From Streptomyces sp. NRRL F-6131 (lineage in GTDB: Bacteria; Actinomycetota; Actinomycetes; Streptomycetales; Streptomycetaceae): a stretch of DNA of 64,000 nucleotides. Positions 24,831-33,273 of this stretch are shown here, in pieces. Location: the NCBI GenBank assembly GCA_000719695.1, contig JOHN01000011.1:62001-126000 (forward strand). The letters run 5' to 3'. The position numbers were made by a program, and so were the translations under genes. The notes beneath the pieces were generated by a model. The model was not told where the DNA came from. It worked only from the letters and a program-made list of their open reading frames with translations, and did not search any database. How positions within the stretch are numbered: position 1 is the stretch's first letter; each line of letters starts with the position of its first letter.

Positions 24831-26123
24831 TTACTGGACGGCCGGGGACTCGGCCGCTCTGCGGGCCGGTCCGTCGGCCGGTCCGTCGGCAGGTCCGCCG
24901 GCAGGTCCGCCGGCAGGGGCGCCGGTCGGCGCGGGCCCGAGGGAAGCCGTCGGCAGCCGGACGCAGAGCGCCAGCGAGAGCAGCACGCAACCGAGGGCGA
25001 CCCCGGTCTGGGTGCCCAGGCCGAGACCCGCCACCAGGCCGCCGACCATGGCTCCCGCCGGATACCCGGCCATGTTGAGGCTGGCGGAGACGGCGAGCGT
25101 CGCCGTCGCCCCGCTCTCCGGCAGCACCCGCTGCCGGAGGCTGAGCAGGCCCACGTCCATCGGCCCCACGGCCAGCCCGAGCAGCACGAACATCGCGGCC
25201 AGCCAGACCACCGCGGAGTGCAGGAACAGGCCCGCGACGCCCACGGCCGTCAGCGCGGCCCCGAAGGTCAGGTACCGGCGCTCCGCACCCGCGGAGATCC
25301 GGTGCCCGGCGGCCAGCGAGGACGCGATGCCCAGCGCCCCCGCGATCGACCAGCTCGTGCCCGTCCAGGACGGGGCCGCCCCGAACCCGTCCGAGACCAG
25401 CTGGGGCAGCGCGACGACGAGGACGCCGACCGCCACCTGGTACAGGAAGTACACCCCCGTCAGGCCGCGCAGCGCCGGGTGGACCAGGATCCCGCGCACG
25501 GCGCCCACCGCGCCGCGCAGGCCGACCTCGCCGCCGGCCTCCGGCGTGGTGCGCCCGGAGGCGGCCGCGACCAGCGCCGCGACCAGGTAGGCCGCGCCGA
25601 CGACCGCCACGCCGTGCCGGCCGCCGAGGACCGTGACCGCGATCCCGGCCAGGGCCGGGCCGACCATGGCGGCCAGGCCCGAGACCATCGAGTCGAGCCC
25701 GTTGGCGGCCCCGCGCAGCTGCGCGGGCAGCGAGAGCGCGACGTAGCTGCGGAAGGCGACGTTGCCGAAGGCGCTGGTCAGCGAGGACAGCAGGGCCAGG
25801 GCCCAGAGCGTCCAGATGCCTCCGCCGCCCGCCGACGCGCCGAAGGCGATGCCCAGGGTGGCCGCCGCCTTGATCAGGTAGTCGGCCGCCATCCACCCGG
25901 TGACGTTGCGGCCCTGGAGGAAGCTGCCGCTCAGCGGGCTGAGCAGCAGACCGGGCAGGGTGGCGAGCAGCACGGCCAGGCCGGCGGCCGCGGGGCGGTG
26001 CAGGTCCCGCACCACGAAGATCACCACGGTCACGTCGAACATGACCTGGGCGAACCGGCCGACCGCGGTCGACAGCGCGAGTTGGGCGCAGATCCGGTCC
26101 GTCAGGACCTTGCGGTAGCTCAT
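24831..26123 (-). CDS. MFS transporter
   Basis: Integral membrane protein of 430 residues with about 12 hydrophobic helices, e.g. GLAVLLATLPGLLLSPLSG and AALVAAASG, of the major facilitator superfamily (MFS_3/EntS-like drug exporters). The C-terminus is a low-complexity Gly/Pro/Ala tail with repeats of PADG/PAGG. The ATG at 26123 overlaps the stop of the hydrolase gene (ATGA). In this operon it is the obvious exporter of the product and may give self-resistance. Confidence 0.85.
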   Translation of the reverse strand: MSYRKVLTDRICAQLALSTAVGRFAQVMFDVTVVIFVVRDLHRPAAAGLAVLLATLPGLLLSPLSGSFLQGRNVTGWMAADYLIKAAATLGIAFGASAGGGGIWTLWALALLSSLTSAFGNVAFRSYVALSLPAQLRGAANGLDSMVSGLAAMVGPALAGIAVTVLGGRHGVAVVGAAYLVAALVAAASGRTTPEAGGEVGLRGAVGAVRGILVHPALRGLTGVYFLYQVAVGVLVVALPQLVSDGFGAAPSWTGTSWSIAGALGIASSLAAGHRISAGAERRYLTFGAALTAVGVAGLFLHSAVVWLAAMFVLLGLAVGPMDVGLLSLRQRVLPESGATATLAVSASLNMAGYPAGAMVGGLVAGLGLGTQTGVALGCVLLSLALCVRLPTASLGPAPTGAPAGGPAGGPADGPADGPARRAAESPAVQ

Positions 26124-26965
26124 GTCGGCGCCGTCTCCTCCACCGTCCGGGTCGGGCCCGCTCGTTCGGACCTCGCCCGGCGTCGCGCGCCCGGCAGGCT
26201 CCGGAAGAGAGGTCCCAGCAGACGGCCCACCGTCCGCGGGTCGTCGAGCCACGGCACGTGCCCGGCTCCGGGGACGGTGCGGGCCGTCCCGTCCGGCACC
26301 GCCCCGGCCAGGGCGCGGGCCGACGGGGCGCCGGCCCACGGGTCCCGCTCGCCGTTGATCACGAGGACCGGTGCGCCGATCCGCCGCGCGGTCGCCGTCA
26401 GGTCGTCCTCGGGGACCCGCCCGGAGAGGACGGCGCGGACGGCGTGGAGGTTCCAGCTCCGGGCGCAGGCGGCAAGGAAGGCGTGCTGGGCCGGTCCGAG
26501 GCCGGGCAGGGTGAGCGCGAGGTCGGCGATCAGGAGTTCGCGCAGTTCGCCGTCGTCGGCGGGCGCCCGGTCGGGCGGGGTCGCCCGGGCCCGGCGCGCG
26601 GTCTCCCGCAGCGGGCCGTCGAGTGCGTCCAGGTGCCGCTCCAGCAACTCCGGGTGGTCGGTGCCGTCCCGGAGCTGAGCGGCGATCAGGACGATCGCGT
26701 CGACCCGGGCGGGGCTCCGCACGGCCGCGTGCAGGGCCGACCGGACGCCCGCGGAGTGGGCGACGAGGACGACCGGACCCTCGGTGTCGGCCGCGTCGAG
26801 CAGCCGGAGCAGCCGGTCGCCCTGGTGGGCGAACGGGTCGTCGCCCGGGCCGCCGTCGCTCGCCCCGACCAGGCGCCGGCAGCCGGGCGGCAGCGGGAGT
26901 CCGGCGAGCGTCTCGCCGCCGAGACCGGGGCCGCCCGGCGCGAGCACGACCGTCGGCGGGTTCAC
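26120..26965 (-). CDS. Alpha/beta-hydrolase
   Basis: Protein of 281 residues. Seen: LAPGGPGLGG near the N-terminus, a variant of the HGGPG oxyanion motif of proline iminopeptidase-like enzymes with Pro in place of His; VAHSAGVRS (catalytic Ser near residue 70); NGERDPW (Asp) and GAGHVPW (His). In an operon with a peptide-ligase-like enzyme it could cut a leader, a protecting acyl group or an ester. The GTG at 26965 overlaps the stop of the upstream gene (GTGA), and its own stop overlaps the transporter start. Confidence 0.8.
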   Translation of the reverse strand: MNPPTVVLAPGGPGLGGETLAGLPLPPGCRRLVGASDGGPGDDPFAHQGDRLLRLLDAADTEGPVVLVAHSAGVRSALHAAVRSPARVDAIVLIAAQLRDGTDHPELLERHLDALDGPLRETARRARATPPDRAPADDGELRELLIADLALTLPGLGPAQHAFLAACARSWNLHAVRAVLSGRVPEDDLTATARRIGAPVLVINGERDPWAGAPSARALAGAVPDGTARTVPGAGHVPWLDDPRTVGRLLGPLFRSLPGARRRARSERAGPTRTVEETAPT

Positions 26966-28203
26966 GCGCTCCTCCCCGGCCGCGTCCGGTCCTCGGCGCC
27001 GTCACCGGGGACGTCGGCGGTGTCGTCGGCGGTGCCGTCGGGGGTGTTGTCGGCCCTGTTGTCGGCAGGGCGCGGGGCGGCGGCCTCGGCGGACAGTTCG
27101 GCGACCAGCCGCTCCGCCCGCGGGTCCAGGCCCCGGATCCACAGGGCCTGCCGGTGGGCGACGCACCCCCGGAGGTTCTTCGCCTCGTCCGCGGCCGGCC
27201 CGTACTCCACCGCGTGGAAGCCGTGCGCGGCGGCGTGCTCGACCAGGTGGTAGTAGGCGAGTTCGAAGTAGACGGGCAGCCCGGTGATCCGCGCGTAGTC
27301 GAAGCCCGGGAACAGCGCGTACACCCGCCCGGCGTAGGTGCTGGACACCACGCAGCCGAGGATCCGCCCGTCCCGCTCGGCCAGGTGGGCCTCGGCCCGG
27401 CCGTCCTCGATCCCGGTCAGCGCGGCCACCCACTCCGCGTAGCGGTCCAGGTCGACCCGGCCGCCGTGCCGGGTCACGTTCTCCTCGGCCAGCTCCACCA
27501 GAGGGCGGGCCAGCTCCCGGGTGAGCGGCACGGTCCGGCAGGTGATGCCCGCCTCCCGGACCCGGCGCCGCTCGCCGCGCACCGAGATCCGGCGCTTGCT
27601 GGACATCCGGCCGAGGTAGTCGTCGAAGCCGGTCCACGGCCCCTCCAGCGCCCAGCGCGGCGTCAGCGGGAAACGCCGGTAGCCGCGGTCGGCCAGCACG
27701 GCGACCAGCTCCCGTTCGCGGTCGTCCACGCTGGGCCAGCAGGCCGAGCCGGCGCCCTCGGCCGCCCCCCAGTCCTCCAACGCGTCGACCACGGCCGCCA
27801 GTTCGGCGGGCGCGCCGTCGCCGGGCCGGTGCGCGACCCGGCTGTCGTACCAGCCGCCCGCCAGCACGGTCGGGAACAGCGGTGCGCCGCGTCGCGCGGG
27901 TATCTCCAGGAGGACGTCCGGACGGCACAGGTCCTCGGTGCAGGCCTGCCCGAAGAGCCAGCCGGCGGTGCCCGCGACCGCGGTGCCGTCGCGTTCGACG
28001 AGGGCGGCCCGGGCGTCGTGCAGGCCGCCGCCGTAGGTGCCGGGGCCGACCGCCATCCACCCGGGCAGCAGGAAGAGGTCCCGCTCGCCGAGCAGCGGGA
28101 GCCAGGACGACGGGGGGACGTCCTCGATCCTCAACAGCCGTGCCCGGTCGGCGGGTTCGGAAGGGAAGGAGTCGGAGCGGTGGTCGGGGCGCAGGTCGGT
28201 CAC
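26962..28203 (-). CDS. FemAB-like GNAT acyltransferase (PF04339 type)
   Basis: Protein of 413 residues. The C-terminal half matches the FemAB-like/'peptidogalycan biosynthesis' group: MSSKRRISVRGERRRVREAG, then PVYFELAYYHLVEHA and EYGPAADEAKNLRGC, corresponding to the family's FE-x-YY...E and K-x2-RG motifs. FemAB-like enzymes transfer aminoacyl or acyl groups to amines, some from aminoacyl-tRNA. The last 40 residues are a low-complexity Asp/Thr/Ala tail. The GTG at 28203 has AGGAGGT 5-7 nt upstream and overlaps the SET gene stop (GTGA). It may add an amino acid or acyl group to the pathway intermediate. Confidence 0.75.
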   Translation of the reverse strand: MTDLRPDHRSDSFPSEPADRARLLRIEDVPPSSWLPLLGERDLFLLPGWMAVGPGTYGGGLHDARAALVERDGTAVAGTAGWLFGQACTEDLCRPDVLLEIPARRGAPLFPTVLAGGWYDSRVAHRPGDGAPAELAAVVDALEDWGAAEGAGSACWPSVDDRERELVAVLADRGYRRFPLTPRWALEGPWTGFDDYLGRMSSKRRISVRGERRRVREAGITCRTVPLTRELARPLVELAEENVTRHGGRVDLDRYAEWVAALTGIEDGRAEAHLAERDGRILGCVVSSTYAGRVYALFPGFDYARITGLPVYFELAYYHLVEHAAAHGFHAVEYGPAADEAKNLRGCVAHRQALWIRGLDPRAERLVAELSAEAAAPRPADNRADNTPDGTADDTADVPGDGAEDRTRPGRSA

Positions 28204-28766
28204 GACACCTCCTCCGGGGCGCGCCGGTCGAGCGGAGCGCCGTCCACCCGGCCGGCCCGCAGCGGGAGTTCCTGCGGCACCGTGGCGGCGACGGCCAGGG
28301 CCGGCGCCATCCGCCGCTGCCACCCGCCGGCCAGGCCGGTCGGCGGTGCGCCGCCCGTGGACCGGACGGTCCCCGCACAACCCGCCGACCCGCAATGGCA
28401 GTCGAACTCCCACGGGGTGTCGTACCGGAACGTGCGGTAGTCCCCGGTCACCTCCTCGCCGGCCCGGATGTCGCGGACGGCGAGGCCCCCCGCGAGGCCG
28501 TGGTCCAGGACCGTGGCCTCGCAGGAGTGGTTGAGCAGATGGGCGCCCCGGCACGGCAGCAGCAGGCTCCGGTCCGCCAGCCGGTAGCCGAACTCGTCCA
28601 GCCAGTCGACCACTGCGGGTACGAGGGTGCGCTGTTCGGCGACGTCCCAGGTCCGGCAGCCCGGGCACGGTCCCCAGAGGACCGTGCCCATCGGGATGTC
28701 GCGCAGCGCGACGATGCCGGTCCCCGCGACCGCGCTGAACCCGGGGTGGAGGGCGGAGTGGAGCAT
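28200..28766 (-). CDS. SET-domain protein
   Basis: Compact protein of 188 residues with SET-domain hallmarks: GIVALRDIPMGTVL (the GxG-like N-terminal strand), the pseudoknot motif LLNHSCEAT (N79, H80, S81, C82), GEEVTGDY (Tyr110), and a post-SET cysteine cluster CHCGSAGC (C123, C125, C130) next to C34/C37 (CPGC) that may bind zinc. SET proteins methylate lysine side chains using S-adenosylmethionine. The ATG at 28766 shares one base with the stop of the ATP-grasp gene (TGATG). In a bacterial pathway operon it could methylate a lysine-derived metabolite or a carrier protein; this is inference. Confidence 0.8.
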   Translation of the reverse strand: MLHSALHPGFSAVAGTGIVALRDIPMGTVLWGPCPGCRTWDVAEQRTLVPAVVDWLDEFGYRLADRSLLLPCRGAHLLNHSCEATVLDHGLAGGLAVRDIRAGEEVTGDYRTFRYDTPWEFDCHCGSAGCAGTVRSTGGAPPTGLAGGWQRRMAPALAVAATVPQELPLRAGRVDGAPLDRRAPEEVS

Positions 28767-30016
28767 CAGCCGATCCCCAGGATCTGCTCCAGCTGCCCCT
28801 CGGCCTCGGCCACGGCCGCGTCGTCCCGGCCGACCACCAGGTAGCGCCACTTGCCGTCCACGGCGCGGGTGTCCGCCGTCAGCACGGCCCGCGCCTCGGC
28901 CGCCGGATCGGCGAGCCCGGCGGGGGCCACCTTGGCGACCGCGCTCGCGAAGTCCAGCCCGCCCGCGCCGAGCCGGACGTCCGCCCGCCAGTGCACCGGG
29001 GAGTCCCCGGGGCGCAGCCGGCGCGCCAGCTCCTCGAGGTAGGTGCCGCCGGTGCGGCGGACGTTCGCCTCGGTGACGACGTAACCGCCGTCGTACACCC
29101 CGCAGTCGACGTCGTAGATGCCCCGGTAGCCCTGCCCGTGCAGCCAGCCGCCGACGGCCGCGGCCGCCCCGCGCAGCTCCTCGTGGTGGGGGCCCTCGGC
29201 GGCGGGCGTCACCATGCCGGTCCAGGCGTTGTTCACCGTGCGCTGGTCGCAGCTGTAGAACTCGGTGGCGCCGTCGTCGTCGACCGACAGCTCCATGCTC
29301 GGCGTGGCGGTGAACGGCAGGAAGTCCTCGTACACCCAGCCGCAGTCGCGGGCGGGCTGCCCGGCGACGGCGTCCCGGACCTGCTGCTCGACCGACCGCG
29401 CCGCGTCCGGCCGGATCACCGTGTTGCCGAAGCCGTTGGAGCCCCGGTTGGTCTTGATGATGGCGGCCGGATGGGTGGCGAGGAACTCCACGATCCTGTG
29501 CTCCAGTTCGGCGGCGGTCGGCGCGAACCCGCCGTCCGCGACCGGGAGCCCCAGACCGGCGGCGGTCCGGCGGAAGCCGTCCTTGGTGTTGATCAGGCGC
29601 AGCGCGTCGAGCGTGGCGTCCTCCGGCAGCCGGGTGTACGGCAGGACCCGCACCCCGGTGCGGCGGCCGAACTCCAGCACCGGTCCGTCCAGTACGAAGG
29701 GCTTCAACTCGGGCCGCTCGGCGATCCGTTCGAGCGCCCCGAGGTCGGCGGCGACCTCCAGCGCGTGCACCCCGCGGACCTCGGGCGGCGCGACGACGTC
29801 GACCCGGTCCACGTCCAGGCCGACGACCTCGGCGACGTAGTCGCGGAAGGCCGGCGTGCACGGGGCCAGCATGACCACGCAGTCGCCGGGCCGCGCCTGC
29901 CACAGCTTGCGCGGGGTCGCGGCGGCCATCGCCCGGCGGTAGGCGTCGGTCGGCTGCTCGGCCATGACGTCGCTGACGATGTTGGCCAGAATCGTGCGAC
30001 TCGGTTGCTCGCTCAC
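28766..30016 (-). CDS. ATP-grasp peptide ligase, PGM1 (pheganomycin ligase) type
   Basis: Protein of 416 residues. The N-terminal 110 residues (ILANIVSDVM, PGDCVVMLAP, RDYVAEVVGL) look like the pre-ATP-grasp domain. The ATP-grasp part has AAIIKTNRGSNGFGNTV (glycine-rich loop), WVYEDFLP and EANVRRTGGTY (metal/ATP-binding Glu, Asn, Arg). The C-terminal segment GKWRYLVVG with trailing helix resembles the PGM1 C-terminal domain. This group activates a carboxylate with ATP and joins it to an amine or peptide N-terminus. The GTG at 30016 follows the methyltransferase stop with no gap. It is the best candidate for the bond-forming step, possibly with beta-lysine. Confidence 0.8.
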   Translation of the reverse strand: MSEQPSRTILANIVSDVMAEQPTDAYRRAMAAATPRKLWQARPGDCVVMLAPCTPAFRDYVAEVVGLDVDRVDVVAPPEVRGVHALEVAADLGALERIAERPELKPFVLDGPVLEFGRRTGVRVLPYTRLPEDATLDALRLINTKDGFRRTAAGLGLPVADGGFAPTAAELEHRIVEFLATHPAAIIKTNRGSNGFGNTVIRPDAARSVEQQVRDAVAGQPARDCGWVYEDFLPFTATPSMELSVDDDGATEFYSCDQRTVNNAWTGMVTPAAEGPHHEELRGAAAAVGGWLHGQGYRGIYDVDCGVYDGGYVVTEANVRRTGGTYLEELARRLRPGDSPVHWRADVRLGAGGLDFASAVAKVAPAGLADPAAEARAVLTADTRAVDGKWRYLVVGRDDAAVAEAEGQLEQILGIG

Positions 30017-30754
30017 TCAGTTCGCCTTCCGCTTCGCTGTGAACAGGGCGTGGCCCGCGTACATCCAGACCAGGTCGACCTCGACGAAACCGGCCTCGCG
30101 CAGCCAGTCCAGGTGCTCGGTGACCGAGGACGGCTTGTCGACCGGGTCCGGGCCGGGCAGCCGGTAGTAGTTCCACTCGGTCTTCTCGAAGGTGACGGCC
30201 GCCTCGTCGCCGCCGAACTGCTCCTCGGAGGCGCGCCGCACCGACGCGTCCCAGTGGTCGGCCGCGAGCGCGCGGGCCCGGACGCCGGTGGGCTCCACCA
30301 GGTCGGCCATCACGAAGACGCCGCCCGGCGCGAGCATCGCGTGGACGTCCCGGTAGAGCAGCCGCTTGCCCTCGCCGTCCAGGTGGTGCACGGCGAGCGA
30401 GGTCATCACACCGCCGTAGGTCACGCCGGTGCGCCAGGCGCGGTCCTCGATGTCGGCCCGGACCAGGTCGAACCGGTCGCCGAACGGTGCGAGCCGCTCG
30501 CTGGTCATGGCCAGCATCTCGGCGGAGCGGTCGAGCACCGTCACCCGGGCGGCCGCGTGGCGGCGCAGGTACTCCTCGGAGAGGCGCCCCTCCCCGCAGC
30601 ACAGGTCGAGGACGTGCGGGACGGGGACGTCGGCCAGCAGGTCGCAGACGGCGGCGGTCTGCTCGGCCCGGCGCGGGACGAAGGCGTCGCCGTACTTGCT
30701 GAACACCTCGGTGTCGGAAAGCTGCCAGGTGTCCAGCGGGGATGCGTCGGTCAT
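30017..30754 (-). CDS. SAM-dependent class I methyltransferase
   Basis: Protein of 245 residues. Motif I is VLDLCCGEGRLSEEYL near residue 43, followed by VTVLDRSAEMLAM (SAM ribose acid), RADIEDRAW and LAPGGVFVMADLV (post motifs). The substrate class is not evident. The ATG at 30754 overlaps the stop of the JmjC gene (ATGA). It is a second possible methyl donor enzyme in the operon besides the SET protein. Confidence 0.85.
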   Translation of the reverse strand: MTDASPLDTWQLSDTEVFSKYGDAFVPRRAEQTAAVCDLLADVPVPHVLDLCCGEGRLSEEYLRRHAAARVTVLDRSAEMLAMTSERLAPFGDRFDLVRADIEDRAWRTGVTYGGVMTSLAVHHLDGEGKRLLYRDVHAMLAPGGVFVMADLVEPTGVRARALAADHWDASVRRASEEQFGGDEAAVTFEKTEWNYYRLPGPDPVDKPSSVTEHLDWLREAGFVEVDLVWMYAGHALFTAKRKAN

Positions 30755-31965
30755 GGTGTCTCCATCGGTTCGAGAATCTGTTGTGCGCACAGCCAGTGGG
30801 CGAGCCGCCCGCACTCCTGCGGGACATCGTGCGGTGCGGTGCGGTCCTCGAGCGCGGCTTCCAGCCATCCGCGCAGGCCGGGCCCGTCGGCGAACTCCGC
30901 GGTGTGGCCCAGCGTCGCCACGGTGAGCCGCCCCGGCCCGGCGGGGGACCACACCACGGGGGCCGTGGACACGCGGCGGACGGACCGCGGCGTGCCGGAC
31001 GCCGTGCCGGACGGTTCGTCAGGACCGGCGCCGGGTGGCCCGTCCGGCGGGGCCGGCCGCATGCCGAGCGCGGTGAGCCGCGCGAGCAGGGCCCCGGGCC
31101 CGCCCGTGAACGCGACATGGTCCCGGTAGTCGGCCAGCCAGGCGGCCGGCACCTCGCCGTGCAGTCGCCCGCTCCAGGGGGCGAGGAGCTCCGCCTCGAC
31201 GTCCAGGGTCCGGGTGTACGAGGCGATGTTCAGCGCGACCGACGGTTCGTGGGTCTCGCCCACGTGCCAGATGCCGCTGCGCCAGAAGAAGCCCCCGCCG
31301 GTGGTGGCGGTGAGGACGTGACCGTGCTCCAGCACCGACCGCCGGTCCAGCTCCGGCAGGTACTCCTCCGGCAGTTCGGCCTCGGGCTCCACGTCCTCCC
31401 GCAGCCCGGTGCCCTCCGGCACCCAGTCCGTGCCCCGCCAGAAGTGCATGCTCTTGCGGCCCGCCAGGACCAGGTGCAGATTGGTGCACCCCTCCCGGTG
31501 GATCCCGCCCGGGGTGTTCCGGTAGGCACCGTGGAACACCTCCACCTCCACATGGCCGGGCGGCAGCCCGAGGCGCGGCGCGTGCGGCGCGAGCAGCTCG
31601 ACGACGGCGCGGAACAGCGTCCGGTCGTGCTCCTGCACGGCGCGCGCGTAGACGAAGAGGTCGTCGTCCGGGCCGACGGTGTTCCGGCGGGCCAGCCAGG
31701 ACGCCGGGCTCACGCCGTCCGCGCCGGTGGTCGGCCAGTGCCGCGGATCCCGGAGCAGTTCCCCGTTGACGAGCAGCTTCACCTGCTCGCTGCGCCGGCC
31801 GTCCGCCTCCGCGGCGAAGGTCCTGGTCAGCGCCGACCACGCCCGGCCGGCGGTCAGCTCGGGGACGGACCAGGTGAGCGCCGAGGTGACGCCCTCGGGA
31901 TCGGCGAAGGCGACGGCGCCGGGGGCGCGTACCGGCGCGGCGAGGGCGGCGCGGTGGTCAGCCAC
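30751..31965 (-). CDS. JmjC/cupin-type 2-oxoglutarate oxygenase
   Basis: Protein of 404 residues with a JmjC-like double-stranded beta helix: GGIHREGCTNLHLVLAGRKSMHFW holds an HxE iron pair (H156, E158), and SGIWHVGE supplies the distal His (H234). Members hydroxylate amino-acid side chains, often lysine or arginine. The C-terminal third resembles a winged-helix/dimerisation region. The GTG at 31965 overlaps the aminomutase stop by 8 nt, with GGAGG 9-10 nt upstream. It could hydroxylate beta-lysine or another intermediate. Confidence 0.78.
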   Translation of the reverse strand: MADHRAALAAPVRAPGAVAFADPEGVTSALTWSVPELTAGRAWSALTRTFAAEADGRRSEQVKLLVNGELLRDPRHWPTTGADGVSPASWLARRNTVGPDDDLFVYARAVQEHDRTLFRAVVELLAPHAPRLGLPPGHVEVEVFHGAYRNTPGGIHREGCTNLHLVLAGRKSMHFWRGTDWVPEGTGLREDVEPEAELPEEYLPELDRRSVLEHGHVLTATTGGGFFWRSGIWHVGETHEPSVALNIASYTRTLDVEAELLAPWSGRLHGEVPAAWLADYRDHVAFTGGPGALLARLTALGMRPAPPDGPPGAGPDEPSGTASGTPRSVRRVSTAPVVWSPAGPGRLTVATLGHTAEFADGPGLRGWLEAALEDRTAPHDVPQECGRLAHWLCAQQILEPMETP

Positions 31966-33094
31966 GGTCGGTGTCCTCCCGCGGGCCCGTGCCTGTGCCC
32001 GCGCCCGCGGCCGTGCCCGCGCCCGTGCTGCCGGTCGTCCCCGCGGTGCGCGGCGGATAGGGGTGGCGCTCGCCCCAGGGGTCGGTGACCTGGTGGGTCC
32101 CGTCGCCGCCGTCCGCCAGGTACGTGGGGCCGATCGGCACCTTCCCGTGCCCGCCGGGGATGTCGAGGACGTAGGTGGGCTGGCAGGTGCCGGAGACTCT
32201 CCCGCGCAGCCGGCGGACCAGCTCCTGGCCCTCGCCGATGGTGGTGCGGAAGTGGCCGGTGCCCTGGGCGAGATCGCCGTGGTGGAGGTAGTAGGGCTTC
32301 ACCCGGTTGGCCACCAGGGTCCGGAACAGGCTCTCCAGCGCCTCCGGGGTGTCGTTCACCCCGCGCAGCAGCACGGTCTGGCTGAGCAGCGGGATGCCGC
32401 CCCGGTTGAGCCGTTTCAGCGCGCCGCGCGCCGCCGCGCCGATCTCCTGGCTGTGGTTGGTGTGGACGACCACCCAGACGGGGGTCTCCGTCCCGAGGGC
32501 GTCCACCAGTTCGTCCGTGACGCGCTCGGGATCGACCACCGGGACGCGGGTGTGGAACCGGATCACCTTCACGTGCTCGATCCCGTCCAGCGCCGCCATG
32601 ATCGGGCGGAGCTTGGTGGGCGCGATGATGAGCGGATCGCCGCCGGTGAGGATGACCTCCCACACCTCGGGGTGCGCCCGGATGTAGTCCAGGGCCGCCG
32701 TCAGCTCCGCCTGGCCGAGCATTCCCTCCCCGGGGCCCACCACCTCGCGGCGGAAGCAGAAGCGGCAGTAGACCGGGCACAGGTGCATGGGCTTGAGCAG
32801 CAGCCGGTCGGGATAGCGGTGGGTGATGCCCTTGACCGGGGTGAAGGGGTCGTCGCCGATCGGGTCGGCGCGTTCCTCGGCGGTGATCAGGAGCTCGGCG
32901 CCGGTCGGCACGAACTGCCGGGCGACGGGATCGTCGGGATCGTCCGGATGGGCGATCTGCTCCTGCATCACCCCGGTGATGCTCACGGCGTAGCGCTTCG
33001 CCACATCGCGGATCTCCGGGACGCTCTCCTCGTCGATGAGGCCGTTCTCCAGCAGGGACTCGGTAGTCCGGATTGTGCGGGGACGATGACGCAT
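31958..33094 (-). CDS. kamA: Lysine 2,3-aminomutase (KamA family radical SAM enzyme)
   Basis: Protein of 378 residues. It has the radical SAM cluster CPVYCRFC (C106, C110, C113; CxxxCxxC spacing as in lysine 2,3-aminomutase), GGDPL, and the PLP-lysine motif PGGHGK near the C-terminus. The reaction is L-lysine to L-beta-lysine by a PLP-bound radical 1,2-shift. The ATG at 33094 is chosen because GGCGGAG lies just upstream; an ATG at 33121 in the same frame has none. The C-terminal 45 residues are Gly/Thr/Ala repeats. First gene of the operon, so it probably provides the building block. EpmB-type or glutamate 2,3-aminomutase activity are alternatives; there is no EF-P lysyl-ligase partner here. 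Confidence 0.88.
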   Translation of the reverse strand: MRHRPRTIRTTESLLENGLIDEESVPEIRDVAKRYAVSITGVMQEQIAHPDDPDDPVARQFVPTGAELLITAEERADPIGDDPFTPVKGITHRYPDRLLLKPMHLCPVYCRFCFRREVVGPGEGMLGQAELTAALDYIRAHPEVWEVILTGGDPLIIAPTKLRPIMAALDGIEHVKVIRFHTRVPVVDPERVTDELVDALGTETPVWVVVHTNHSQEIGAAARGALKRLNRGGIPLLSQTVLLRGVNDTPEALESLFRTLVANRVKPYYLHHGDLAQGTGHFRTTIGEGQELVRRLRGRVSGTCQPTYVLDIPGGHGKVPIGPTYLADGGDGTHQVTDPWGERHPYPPRTAGTTGSTGAGTAAGAGTGTGPREDTDRG

Positions 33095-33170
33095 GGCTCC
33101 GCCTGTCCTGTGCGGTTTCATGGATTCGATGCAAGCGCCCGTATCAATGACCGGCCGTTTTCAATGACGT
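33095..33170 (-). promoter_or_regulatory. Upstream region of the kamA operon with a direct repeat
   Basis: TCAATGAC occurs at 33144-33151 and 33162-33169 (18-bp period). Read on the minus strand this gives TTGAAA and TTGATA boxes ahead of kamA. A promoter here would drive the whole ten-gene operon. The exact -10 box is not clear. Confidence 0.35.
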
Positions 33171-33198
33171 GTTCTTCGCGACGCACATTTCGGTGCGC

Positions 33199-33251
33199 TG
33201 TTCCCGTGCACGTGCGTTGTTCCCGAGCATTGTTCCCGTGCGTTGTTCCCG
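33199..33251. repeat. Four copies of TGTTCCCG(T/A)GC
   Basis: Copies begin at 33199, 33218, 33231 and 33244; the last three have a 13-bp period. They lie between the frameshifted hydrolase and the kamA operon promoter, in a spot fitting an activator or repressor binding array. Confidence 0.75.
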
Positions 33252-33273
33252 TGCGCCGATTCCGTCCGGTGTT

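Noticed and set aside
33199..33251. CRISPR array
   Set aside because: Units are only 11-13 bp with almost no spacer and no cas genes; same for the repeats at 7947 and 44113.
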